64,000 nt of DNA from Pelomonas sp. Root1217 (GTDB taxonomy: Bacteria; Pseudomonadota; Gammaproteobacteria; Burkholderiales; Burkholderiaceae_C), in the NCBI RefSeq assembly GCF_001425705.1, contig NZ_LMDC01000001.1:868001-932000 (forward strand). The letters run 5' to 3'. Shown in pieces: positions 27,959 through 36,173 of this stretch. Numbering within the stretch: position 1 is the stretch's first letter; each line of letters opens with the position of its first letter. Both the position numbers and the translations under genes were made by a program. A model generated the notes under the pieces. That model did not search any database. It was not told where the DNA came from and saw only the letters and a program-made list of their open reading frames with translations.

Positions 27959-30653
27959 AGGCGTACTTCAAGCTGGCGTAGATGTAGCGCCCGCGCGGGT
28001 CGGTGTAGCTGGGGTCGTAGCCGGACAGGAAGAACCAGGCCTGCTGCGAGAACGGCGGCGCCTTGTTGAGCATGTTCTGCACGCCGACGCGCAGCGTCGT
28101 CGACTTGTTGGCCTCCCAACCGGCCGACAGGTTCCACAGCGAGTAGGCGGACACCTTGCGGTCGGGCTTGCCGATGATGTGCTGGTCGTTGTAGCCCTGC
28201 AGATAGCTGTTGGACAACGTCATAGACACGGGGCCAGTTTCCCAATCCAGGCTGACCGTGTGGCGCCAGCGCTGCACGACGCCGTCGTTGATGAAGACGC
28301 CGAGATTGTTGACGAAGGGGTCGCCGTCGCCGGTCTGCTGCTGGGACTTCAGCGTCAGCGTGCCGTTGACGCGCAGGCCGAACTGGCCGAATCCGGTCTT
28401 CAGGCCGTTGAGGTTGACACCGAGGTCCAGCCCGGAGATGCGCTGCTTGCCGCGGTTCTCCTTGAAGAGGTCGATGGCCTCGATGGCGTCGTCTTCATCG
28501 CGGTGGACCAGGCTGCCGTACTTGGCCAGGTTGCCCAGGATGACGTCCACGCCCAGCGTGCTGATCAGGTTGCTCTTCTCGATGTTCCAGTAGTCGGCAT
28601 TGAGGCCGACGCCGCGCCGCGGTTCGAAGACGATGCCCAGCGAGAACTGGCGCGACTTCTCGGGCTTGAGCTTGGCATTGCTGAAGTTGCGCGTAATCCA
28701 GATGTCCGAGCAGTCGGTGGGCGTGTTGGTTGGGTCGGCGGCCATGCAGACGGGGTCGACCAGCGTGGCTGACTGACCTTCGGTAACGGGGCGGTACAGG
28801 TCCGACAGGCTGGGTGCGCGGAAGCCCTTGCCGATGGAGGCGCGCAGCAGCAGCTCAGGCATCGGCACGTACTTCAGGCCCAGCTTGGGGCTGGCTGCGC
28901 CGCCGCTGACCTGGTAATGCTCATAGCGCAGCGCGGCCGACAGCTCCAGCTGCTTGGTGATGGGCGCGCTGAGCTCGCCGAACACGGCAGCCACCTTGCG
29001 CGACTTGCCGAAGTCGGAGTCCGGGCCTTGCGTGGTCTCGCCGAGGATGAGGTCTTGCTTGAGCGCGTCGGACTGGTGGTAGTTCTGCTTCTCGCGCCGG
29101 TATTCCCCGCCGATGGCCACGGCCAGGTCGCCGCCGGCCAGTTGCGTCAGCGACTTGGAGGCCTTGAAGTCCAGGCTGTCCATGTTGCCGGTGGCGTGGC
29201 GCACCTCGCCGCGGATCTGCGACTTCTCGTACAGCGCCAGGCCGGCGGCGCTGGAGGGGCCAAAGGCGTTCAGCGTGCCGTTGGCGAAGCCATCCAGGAT
29301 CATCTGCTCGTTCAGATAGCCCTGGTAGTCCCGGTCGGAGACCTTGCTGGTGCTGTGGTTCAGCGCCCATTCATAGTCCCAGCCGCTCACCAAGCCGGTC
29401 ATGCCGGCCACCACGCGCTGGGTGGTCGACACCAGTTCACTGGTGCGCAGGCCGGCCTCGGACAGGCGGGTGCGTACGGTGATGATGCGCTCCTCGTCGT
29501 CGGCGTCCAAGCTGTTCAGCGCACTGCTCGCGAAGGCCGGCACACGGGACACGTCCATGTCGGCATCGACCCGGTTGGGCGTGCCGGTGTAGAGGGTGCG
29601 CGCCCTCGCCAGCGACACCTCGGCAAAGGCCTGGTGGCCGCCGCCGAGGTTGAAGATGCCGCGGCCGAAGAGGCTGCTTTTCTTCGACTTCGGATACAGC
29701 TCGATATCGCGCATGTAATCAAAGGTGCAGCCATCCGCGCCGCCGATGCCGTCTGGCAGGTAGAGGCTGGCCGGCGGGTTGCAGCCGGCGGCAGCCGCCG
29801 GATTGACGGTCTTGGAGTCGATGACCGTCGTGCCGTTGCTCTTGTAGCCCTCGCTTTTCAGCGTGTCGCGCTGGTAGTTGGACAGCCGGATATTGCCCGG
29901 GAAGCTCGCGCTGGACAGCAGGTCCGGCAGCCGGCCCGGAATGTCCAGGTCCTTGATGAACTGGCGCTTGGAGGCGTTCAGGCTGCTGGTCTTCTGCACG
30001 TCCAGTACGCCGAAGATGTTGAACCCGTCGCGGCCAAAGTCGCCGAAGCCGCCGGCCACGGTGGCCGAGCGCTTGGCGGCGCCATGGCCCTCGGTGGTGT
30101 TGCCGGCCAGCGCGTTGATCTCGACGCCGCTGAAGTCCTTGCGCGTGATGAAGTTGATGACGCCGCCGATGGCGTCGGAGCCGTACAGCGACGAGGCGCC
30201 GTCGAGCAGGATCTCAACGCGCTGGATGGCGGCGGCCGGGATGCTGTTCAGGTCCACGCCCGCCGCGTCGCCGGGCGAGGCGAAGTTGGCCACGCGGCGG
30301 CCGTTCAGCAGCACCAGGGTGGACGACACGCCCAGGCCGCGCAGATTGGCCGCGTTGAAGCCCATCTGGTCGCGAAAGCCCCCGTAGGCCACGCTGCCGC
30401 CGTCGGTCAGGTTGTTGGCGCTGGCGCTGATGCGGGCGATCAGCTCAGCGGCCGTCGTCACGCCGGCCTTGTCGATTTCGCCCCGTGTGATGACCTGCAC
30501 CGGCAGCGCCGTCTCGCCCTCGATGCGCTTGATCGCCGTGCCGGTGATCTCGACGCGTTCCAGCGTCGACTGGGCCTGGGCGGCGCAGCTCAGCGCAAGC
30601 AGGGCCGCTGCAGCAGCAGTGACGGCAATGCGGGAAGGGCAGGGGGTTTTCAT
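27951..30653 (-). CDS. TonB-dependent outer membrane receptor beside the cyanophycinases (900 aa)
   Basis: A 22-strand outer membrane barrel with an N-terminal plug, driven by TonB. The signal peptide is MKTPCPSRIAVTAAAAAL running to about AQA-QS (residue 28). Right after it comes the TonB-box-like region LERVEITGTAIKR, then the plug with NAANLRGLGVSSTLVLLNGRR and VEILLDGASSLYGSDAIGG. The barrel ends in a terminal aromatic-containing strand ([11 protein letters not shown]), as required for insertion. It lies divergently 167 bases from an exported cyanophycinase. I infer uptake of a cyanophycin breakdown product such as beta-Asp-Arg. The sequence itself does not show the ligand. Confidence 0.92.
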   Translation of the reverse strand: MKTPCPSRIAVTAAAAALLALSCAAQAQSTLERVEITGTAIKRIEGETALPVQVITRGEIDKAGVTTAAELIARISASANNLTDGGSVAYGGFRDQMGFNAANLRGLGVSSTLVLLNGRRVANFASPGDAAGVDLNSIPAAAIQRVEILLDGASSLYGSDAIGGVINFITRKDFSGVEINALAGNTTEGHGAAKRSATVAGGFGDFGRDGFNIFGVLDVQKTSSLNASKRQFIKDLDIPGRLPDLLSSASFPGNIRLSNYQRDTLKSEGYKSNGTTVIDSKTVNPAAAAGCNPPASLYLPDGIGGADGCTFDYMRDIELYPKSKKSSLFGRGIFNLGGGHQAFAEVSLARARTLYTGTPNRVDADMDVSRVPAFASSALNSLDADDEERIITVRTRLSEAGLRTSELVSTTQRVVAGMTGLVSGWDYEWALNHSTSKVSDRDYQGYLNEQMILDGFANGTLNAFGPSSAAGLALYEKSQIRGEVRHATGNMDSLDFKASKSLTQLAGGDLAVAIGGEYRREKQNYHQSDALKQDLILGETTQGPDSDFGKSRKVAAVFGELSAPITKQLELSAALRYEHYQVSGGAASPKLGLKYVPMPELLLRASIGKGFRAPSLSDLYRPVTEGQSATLVDPVCMAADPTNTPTDCSDIWITRNFSNAKLKPEKSRQFSLGIVFEPRRGVGLNADYWNIEKSNLISTLGVDVILGNLAKYGSLVHRDEDDAIEAIDLFKENRGKQRISGLDLGVNLNGLKTGFGQFGLRVNGTLTLKSQQQTGDGDPFVNNLGVFINDGVVQRWRHTVSLDWETGPVSMTLSNSYLQGYNDQHIIGKPDRKVSAYSLWNLSAGWEANKSTTLRVGVQNMLNKAPPFSQQAWFFLSGYDPSYTDPRGRYIYASLKYAFR

Positions 30654-30820
30654 GGGCGGCTCTCCGTGGTTCGGGCGAGTCTAGGCATGGCGGCGCTAGC
30701 TGCCGGGCCCCAAGGCGGCGATTCGTCTCGTACGCGCCACGCCCTCGTCGTTTGAATTAGGGGCGAATGGTCATCGGCGCTCTGTCATCATGCGCAGTCT
30801 GACCAAGGAGGGTAGAGGGC

Positions 30821-32299
30821 ATGAGGGCATGGATCTGGGCCGGTGTGGCGGCAATGGCAGCGGCCATGGGCGTACAGGCGGCTCCGCCGGCGACGGCACC
30901 CGCGGCGAGCGCGTCGCAGGGCTTCCGCCTGCTGCGTCCGTCGACGCCGGCTTCGGCACCCCGCGCCGCGGCACCGGCGCCTGCCAAGGCCGCGTCTGCC
31001 GTTCCGGCCGCCCCGGCGCATGCCCCCGGGGCGCTGCAGCCGTTGCCCGAATCCGAGCCCGCCATCCGCGGCTATGCCGTGCCCATTGGCGGCGCGCTGA
31101 AGGCCGACAACGAGGAGGTCTGGCAACGCATCGTGCAACTGGCCGGCGGCAAGGGCGCGCGCTTCGTCGTTTTCGGCACCGCCAGCGAAGATCCCGAGGC
31201 CAGCGCCAAGCAGATCGTGGATCTGCTGCAACGCCGGGGCGCCGTGGCCGAGGCCTTGCCGGTGGCGCCCAAGTTCCTGTGGGTGGACCTGAGCAAGGTC
31301 GTGCGCGACCCGGCCCTGATCGCCAAGGTCAAGGCCGCCAAGGGCATCTTCTTCACGGGTGGTGTGCAGGAACGCATCGTCGATGTGCTGCAGCCCGGTG
31401 GCCAGAGCACACCCATGCTGGAGGCGATCTGGGACGTCTACCGCAAGGGCGGCGTCATCGCCGGCACGTCGGCCGGTGCGGCCATCATGAGCACCGTGAT
31501 GTTCCGCGACCCGCCCAGCAACATCAATATCCTCAAGGGGCGCTTTTCGGATGGCAAGCAGATCGATCGCGGGCTGGGCTTCGTCGGCCCGCATCTGTTC
31601 GTCGACCAGCACTTCCTCAAGCGCGGCCGCTTCGGCCGCATGATTCCACTGATGATCGCCAAGGGCTACAAGATCGGCCTGGGCGTGGACGAGAACACCG
31701 CCGCCATCATCCGCGGTGACGAGATCGAGGTCATTGGCGACCGTGGCTGCCTGGTCGTGGACCTGACCGAGGCCAAGAGCGATCCCTCGCTGGGCGCTTT
31801 CAACGTGCAGGGCGCCCGCCTGTCCTACCTTGAGCATGGCGACCGCTACCACCTGCGTGCACGCTCGACGACGCCGTCGGCGCCCAAGCTGCGCGGTGAG
31901 CTGCATGACGCCGAGTCGCCCAATTTCAAGCCCAGCTACATCGACGACGTCTTCCACCTCGACATGATGGGGGACTCGACGATCTCCAACGCGATGACGC
32001 GCCTCATCGACAGCGTGCGCAAGGAGGTCAAGGGCCTGGCCTTCGACGTGCTGCCGCGCACCAACGACCCGCTGGCCGAGCTCGGCTTCCTGTTCCGCCT
32101 CTACAAGGGCTCCGACTCGCTCGGCTGGAGCACCGAGGAGTTCGGCGGTGAGCAGTTCACGGTCACCAACCTCTACCTCGACATCAGCCCGGTGCGCTTG
32201 CCGATGCCCCTGTATGGCGGCTGGTCGGGGCCACCCAAGCCTGCGGCCAGCCTGCCCGCCACGAGCGTTCCCGCAGCATCGGCGCCCTCGGGCCAGTGA
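30821..32299 (+). CDS. Exported cyanophycinase (492 aa)
   Basis: A serine peptidase of family S51 that cuts cyanophycin (multi-L-arginyl-poly-L-aspartate) into beta-Asp-Arg dipeptides. The N-terminus MRAWIWAGVAAMAAAMGVQA is a signal peptide, followed by a roughly 60-residue alanine/proline-rich linker. The catalytic serine is S217 in IAGTSAGA. Supporting motifs are DQHFLKRGRFGRM (H264) and GLGVDENTA (D290, E291). An alanine/proline/serine-rich tail ends the protein. Secreted forms (CphE type) degrade external polymer. It pairs with a TonB receptor on one side and a non-exported paralogue on the other. Confidence 0.92.
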   Translation: MRAWIWAGVAAMAAAMGVQAAPPATAPAASASQGFRLLRPSTPASAPRAAAPAPAKAASAVPAAPAHAPGALQPLPESEPAIRGYAVPIGGALKADNEEVWQRIVQLAGGKGARFVVFGTASEDPEASAKQIVDLLQRRGAVAEALPVAPKFLWVDLSKVVRDPALIAKVKAAKGIFFTGGVQERIVDVLQPGGQSTPMLEAIWDVYRKGGVIAGTSAGAAIMSTVMFRDPPSNINILKGRFSDGKQIDRGLGFVGPHLFVDQHFLKRGRFGRMIPLMIAKGYKIGLGVDENTAAIIRGDEIEVIGDRGCLVVDLTEAKSDPSLGAFNVQGARLSYLEHGDRYHLRARSTTPSAPKLRGELHDAESPNFKPSYIDDVFHLDMMGDSTISNAMTRLIDSVRKEVKGLAFDVLPRTNDPLAELGFLFRLYKGSDSLGWSTEEFGGEQFTVTNLYLDISPVRLPMPLYGGWSGPPKPAASLPATSVPAASAPSGQ

Positions 32300-32396
32300 G
32301 TCGGCAGTCGGCTGCAGCGCTTGGTCACAAGCGTTGCTTTTCCTCGGGCCTGACCCGCTGTCCGATTGCGCGGGAGCCTGCCAAGATGTCGGGCTC

Positions 32397-33689
32397 GTGA
32401 ACTGCGCCTGCCCGGCACCCATCTTGCCCAACCACTCCCCTGTCGGCACCGTCATCGTCATCGGCGGCGCGCTCAAAGCTGACAGCGACGCCGTCTGGCA
32501 GCGCATCGTCGACGAGGCCGGGGGCGCCGGTGCGGCCATCGCCGTCTTTCCGACCGCGGCCTATGAGCCCGAGCGCGTCGCGGCCCAGATCGCCGCTGCG
32601 CTGGAACGCTGCGGCGCGCATGCCGAAATCATTCCCGTCGCCCCCAACCTTGAAGAGGGTGACCTGCGGGGCGCGCTGCACGACGCTGCGCTGATCGCCC
32701 GCGTCGCCGCCTGCCGCGCCGTCTTCTTCTCCGGGGGCGCCCAGGAGCTCATCGTCGACACGTTGCAGCCGGGCGGCGAGCCGACGGCCATGCTGGTGGC
32801 CATCCGCCAGGTCTTCGAGCGCGGTGGCGTCATCGCTGGCACCAGTGCCGGTGCCGCGGTCATGAGCCGCATGATGTTCCGCGACGCCATGGACAACCTG
32901 GCCGTCCTCAAGGGCCAGTGGCGGCCGGGCCTGGAATACGACTGCGGCCTGGCCTTCCTCGGCCCCGATCTTTTGATCGACCAGCATTTCCTCAAGCGCG
33001 GCCGCATCGGCCGCATGCTGCCGGCTTTGCAGTCCCTGGGCTGCCGCCTGGGCCTGGGTGTGGACGAGAACGCGGCCGTCGTCATCAAGGGCGGACAACT
33101 CGAGGTCATCGGCGGCAGCGGCGCCGTCCTCGTCGACCTTGGCGAGGCGACACGTGACGCCGCGCTGCCGGCCTTCAACCTGCAGGGCGTGCGCCTGTCC
33201 TATCTCGACCATGGCGATTGCCACGACCTGGCCAGCGGCGAGACGACGCCGGCGCCGCACAAGCAGCGCGAGCCCCGCATCGACCCTGGCGCACCGGAGT
33301 TCAAGCCGCGCCTGCAGTCCGACCGGTTCTTCCTCGACATCCTCGGCGACGGCTGCATCCTCTGCGCGCTGACTCAGCTGCTCGACGGCCCCGAGCCCGA
33401 GGTGGGCGGCCTCGCCTACCGCGCCCGTGCGCACGCCGACGATCCGGCGCCCGACGTCGGCTTCGAGTTCCGGCTGCGCCGTGCCCCCGGCTTCGTCGGC
33501 TGGCGCAGTGCCGTCCGCGGCGGCGGCGAGGACTACACGGTGCTGCACGCCCGGTTGGATGTCATTCCCGTGCGAGTCGCCAAACCACTGTTCACACCCC
33601 TCGCCGCCGAGGGGCAGCCCGTGGTCGAATCGGCGTTGGCGAGCCGGCACGGTTCGAAGGAGAGTGGTGATGGCGACGGTCAGCGGTGA
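32397..33689 (+). CDS. Second cyanophycinase, without signal peptide (430 aa)
   Basis: A tandem paralogue of the preceding gene. The shared text VIGGALKADSDAVWQRIV, DTLQPGGEPTAML, IAGTSAGAAVMS (S150), IDQHFLKRGRIGRM and GLGVDENAAVVI keeps every catalytic motif. It has neither the signal peptide nor the Ala/Pro linker of its neighbour, so it should work in the cytoplasm on internal polymer. The start is the weak point: the frame is open back into the first gene, there is no ATG before the domain, and I chose GTG 32397 (TTG 32424 is an alternative). Its stop overlaps the next gene by 20 bases. Confidence 0.88.
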   Translation: MNCACPAPILPNHSPVGTVIVIGGALKADSDAVWQRIVDEAGGAGAAIAVFPTAAYEPERVAAQIAAALERCGAHAEIIPVAPNLEEGDLRGALHDAALIARVAACRAVFFSGGAQELIVDTLQPGGEPTAMLVAIRQVFERGGVIAGTSAGAAVMSRMMFRDAMDNLAVLKGQWRPGLEYDCGLAFLGPDLLIDQHFLKRGRIGRMLPALQSLGCRLGLGVDENAAVVIKGGQLEVIGGSGAVLVDLGEATRDAALPAFNLQGVRLSYLDHGDCHDLASGETTPAPHKQREPRIDPGAPEFKPRLQSDRFFLDILGDGCILCALTQLLDGPEPEVGGLAYRARAHADDPAPDVGFEFRLRRAPGFVGWRSAVRGGGEDYTVLHARLDVIPVRVAKPLFTPLAAEGQPVVESALASRHGSKESGDGDGQR

Positions 33690-34062
33690 GTTCACGGTGG
33701 GGATGACGGCCCAGGCCGCCGAGGCGGCCAGCCCGGCCCTCGGCCGAATGGTGCTGGACAAGCAATATCGCGGCGCCCTCGAGGCCCGTGGCGCCGGCCA
33801 GATGCTGGCCACGCACGGCAGCGTCGCCGGCTCGGCGGCCTATGTGGCGCTGGAGACCGTGACCGGCAGCCTGCAGGGCCGCGAGGGCAGCTTCGCGCTT
33901 GTGCACCATGGCCTGATGGAGCGCGGCAAGCCCAGCCTGGCGATCACTGTTGTGCCAGACTCCGGCACCGGCGCACTGGCCGGCCTGGCGGGCCGCATGA
34001 ACATCCGCGTCGAAGGCCACCAGCATTTCTACGATTTCGACTTCACGCTGCCCGAGGCCTAA
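33670..34062 (+). CDS. DUF3224 protein (130 aa)
   Basis: A small beta-barrel-like protein of the DUF3224 family, common next to hydrolase or stress genes and without a known activity. The start is ATG 33670, preceded by GAAGGAG at the correct distance; this lies inside the end of the second cyanophycinase. Family-like text is VLDKQYRGALEARGAG and the closing HQHFYDFDFTLPEA. There is no signal peptide. Its overlap with the cyanophycinase gene suggests co-translation, but a role in cyanophycin use is not shown. Confidence 0.8.
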   Translation: MATVSGEFTVGMTAQAAEAASPALGRMVLDKQYRGALEARGAGQMLATHGSVAGSAAYVALETVTGSLQGREGSFALVHHGLMERGKPSLAITVVPDSGTGALAGLAGRMNIRVEGHQHFYDFDFTLPEA

Positions 34063-34087
34063 AACTGGCCCGAAGCAAGGAGACACC

Positions 34088-34489
34088 ATGAAGAACACCC
34101 TGCGCCTCATTTCATTGCTGCTGGCGGCCGGCGCCGCCCATGCGACCGACGTCGGCGTGTCCGTGCAGATCGGCCAGCCGGGCTTCTACGGCCGCATCGA
34201 CATCGGCAACACCGCGCCGCCGCCTGTCGTGATGGCTCAGCCTGTCTGGGTGCAGCGCCAGCCCGTGCATGTTGCGCCCGTCTATATGCGCATCCCGCCG
34301 GGCCACCAGAAGCACTGGGACAAGCACTGCGCCCAGTACAACGCCTGCGGCGTGCCGGTCTACTTCGTCAAGGAAGATTGGTACCAGGAACGCTACGCCA
34401 GGCCGCAGAACGACAACGACCAGGGTGAGGATCGCGGCAAAGGCAAGGGCCACGGCAAGGGGCATGGCAAAGGCAAGGGCCACGACTGA
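34088..34489 (+). CDS. Exported hypothetical protein with Gly-Lys-His tail (133 aa)
   Basis: The signal peptide MKNTLRLISLLLAAGAAHA is clear. The mature part has a beta-rich N-terminal half (VGVSVQIGQPGFYGRIDIG) and two cysteines (KHCAQYNACGVP) that could form a disulfide in the periplasm. It ends in a low-complexity tail built from the unit GKGKGHGKGHGKGKGH, rich in lysine and histidine. The tail could bind metals or polyanions; this is inference. I have seen similar YXWV/PPGHxxxW proteins in betaproteobacteria but know no function. AAGGAG precedes the start by 7 bases. Confidence 0.7.
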   Translation: MKNTLRLISLLLAAGAAHATDVGVSVQIGQPGFYGRIDIGNTAPPPVVMAQPVWVQRQPVHVAPVYMRIPPGHQKHWDKHCAQYNACGVPVYFVKEDWYQERYARPQNDNDQGEDRGKGKGHGKGHGKGKGHD

Positions 34490-34526
34490 TCGAACGGCCT
34501 GCCCTGGCCGCGACACAATCGTGGCC

Positions 34527-35030
34527 ATGGCAGACACCGAACCCCGACCCGAAGGTTTCCAGCGCGTCAGCGCCGCACTCGCGGCCCTGGCCCATCCCCA
34601 CCAGCCGCTGTGGCTGGACGTGGCCGCCCGCACTGCCCAGGAGGCCGCCGACGCCCTCGGCGTGACCCTGGGCCAGATCGCCAAGTCCGTCGTCTTCCGG
34701 CGCAAGGCCGATGACGCGGCCGTTCTCGTCATCACCTCGGGCGACAGGCGTGTCGACGAGGCCAAGCTCAAGCCCCACACCGGCGCTTTGGGCCGTGCCG
34801 ACGCCGACTTCGTCAAGGCGCGCACCGGTTTCTCCATCGGCGGCGTGTCACCGGCCGGCTTCGCACCCAGCGATGACGCGGCACCCCCTCAACTCTTCAT
34901 CGACCGCGAGCTGTTCCGCTTCGACGTCATCTGGGCCGCCGCGGGCCATCCGAACGGCGTGTTCAAGCTGACGCCGAACGAACTGGAAAAGATCACCGGC
35001 GCGCCGGTCATCGACGTGGTTCAAACGTGA
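34527..35030 (+). CDS. YbaK/EbsC-family aminoacyl-tRNA deacylase (167 aa)
   Basis: Members of this family hydrolyse mischarged tRNAs, for example Cys-tRNA(Pro). The start is ATG 34527, giving [18 protein letters not shown]. The open frame upstream belongs to a shadow of the preceding gene. Family text is [24 protein letters not shown], the [13 protein letters not shown] loop and [13 protein letters not shown]. The conserved lysine of the active site lies in the QIAKSVVF segment. The next gene starts inside its stop (GTGA). Which mischarged tRNA it corrects cannot be read from the sequence. Confidence 0.88.
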   Translation: MADTEPRPEGFQRVSAALAALAHPHQPLWLDVAARTAQEAADALGVTLGQIAKSVVFRRKADDAAVLVITSGDRRVDEAKLKPHTGALGRADADFVKARTGFSIGGVSPAGFAPSDDAAPPQLFIDRELFRFDVIWAAAGHPNGVFKLTPNELEKITGAPVIDVVQT

Positions 35031-35254
35031 AACCCGCGGTCGCTTCGCCTTGCGTCAACATCTGCCAGATGGATGCCGCCACCGGCTGGTGCCGCGGCTG
35101 CGCACGCAGCATCAACGAGATCGCCGGCTGGGGCGGGGCGCCCGAGACCGTGCAGCGTCACATCCTTGATCAACTGCCCGGGCGCCGTCTCGAGATGCGC
35201 CGCCACGGCCTGTGGCTCGGCCCCTGGCCGCAGAGTGAGGAGCAGGACCGATGA
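35027..35254 (+). CDS. DUF1289 protein, small Cys-rich (75 aa)
   Basis: A small protein of the DUF1289 family, with the signature [19 protein letters not shown]. Its four cysteines probably bind a metal ion. It starts with GTG 35027 inside the stop of the deacylase gene and ends inside the start of the isomerase gene, so three genes are tightly coupled. Its function is unknown. Confidence 0.86.
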   Translation: MKPAVASPCVNICQMDAATGWCRGCARSINEIAGWGGAPETVQRHILDQLPGRRLEMRRHGLWLGPWPQSEEQDR

Positions 35255-35910
35255 AGCAGCTGACCTTCTACTTCGACCCCATCTCGCCTTACGCGGCCCT
35301 GGGCTTCGAGGCTCTGCCGGAAGCGCTGGCGGGCCACAGCGTCGAGGTCGTCTACCGGCCCATCCTGTTTGCGGCCCTGCTGCAGGCCCTGGGCCAGAAG
35401 GGCCCGGCCGAGATCGAGGCCAAGCGGCGTTGGACCTTCCGCCAGGTGGCCTGGCTGGCGCATGCCCAGGGCATCGTGCTGGACCCGCCGGCCCAGCATC
35501 CCTTCAACCCCTTGCCGCTGCTGCGCCTGGCCTGGGCCTGTGCGGCGCCGCAAGGGCAGCCGGGCGACACCCCGGGGCGCTGGGTCGTCGAGCAGCTCTT
35601 TCATCACGTCTGGCGCGGCGCCGGTGCCGATGCCAGTGACGCCACCCGCATCGCCGCGCTGACCGAACGCCTTGCGCCCGCGCAGGATCCGGCCGGCGAG
35701 GCCGTCAAGCAGCGTTTGCGCAGCGAGACCGAGGCGGCCCTGGCCCTGGGCGTCTTCGGTGTGCCGACAGTCGAGTTTGAAGGCCGGCTGTTCTGGGGCC
35801 AGGATGCGCTGCCCATGCTGCGTGCAGCGCTGGATGGCGACCCTTGGTTTCGCAGCGGCATTTGGGAATCAGCGGCCAAGCCACGGCCTGGCATCACCCG
35901 GAAACACTGA
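35251..35910 (+). CDS. 2-hydroxychromene-2-carboxylate isomerase family protein, DsbA fold (219 aa)
   Basis: A thioredoxin-like (GST-kappa/DsbA) protein. It starts [21 protein letters not shown], where FYFDPISPY contains the active-site serine position used by HCCA isomerases instead of CxxC. The C-terminal [19 protein letters not shown] is the cis-proline loop. True HCCA isomerases act in naphthalene breakdown, but no such genes are here, so the substrate is unknown and some glutathione-linked isomerase or transferase role is more likely. It ends 12 bases before a hairpin region. Confidence 0.88.
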   Translation: MKQLTFYFDPISPYAALGFEALPEALAGHSVEVVYRPILFAALLQALGQKGPAEIEAKRRWTFRQVAWLAHAQGIVLDPPAQHPFNPLPLLRLAWACAAPQGQPGDTPGRWVVEQLFHHVWRGAGADASDATRIAALTERLAPAQDPAGEAVKQRLRSETEAALALGVFGVPTVEFEGRLFWGQDALPMLRAALDGDPWFRSGIWESAAKPRPGITRKH

Positions 35911-35921
35911 GCGCGGACCAA

Positions 35922-35980
35922 GAACAAGCCCTGCGGCTTGTTCGACGCCTCGCGAAGGACTGCCGGCATGCAGGCCGGCA
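35922..35980 (+). other. Two hairpins in the gap before the MHS transporter
   Basis: A 9-bp perfect stem (GAACAAGCC at 35922-35930, GGCTTGTTC at 35935-35943) and a 7-bp stem (TGCCGGC at 35961-35967, GCCGGCA at 35974-35980) lie in tandem after the isomerase gene. Neither is followed by a T run, so neither is a classic intrinsic terminator, although either may slow transcription. The remaining gap to 36173 shows no gene. Confidence 0.5.
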
Positions 35981-36173
35981 GGCATGATTCAAAACGTCTC
36001 AGGATTTACCCGCGAGGGTCATTTGATCTCGCATTGAGAAATGCTGACTGCGGGTTCCTGCGGAGTTTGTCAGCCTCGATTCAGACTGGCGTCAGAACAC
36101 GGTCAGAGGCGGTGTGAATAGTCGCGGTGAGGGAAGCCTGTGGGGCGGCCCGACAACTGACGGAGACATATCC

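Noticed and set aside
33427-33669. An N-terminal extension of the DUF3224 gene
   Set aside because: These codons are out-of-frame sequence of the upstream cyanophycinase; the ATG at 33670 has a good ribosome site.
35922-35980. Rho-independent terminator
   Set aside because: Both hairpins lack a T run, so they are recorded only as hairpins.
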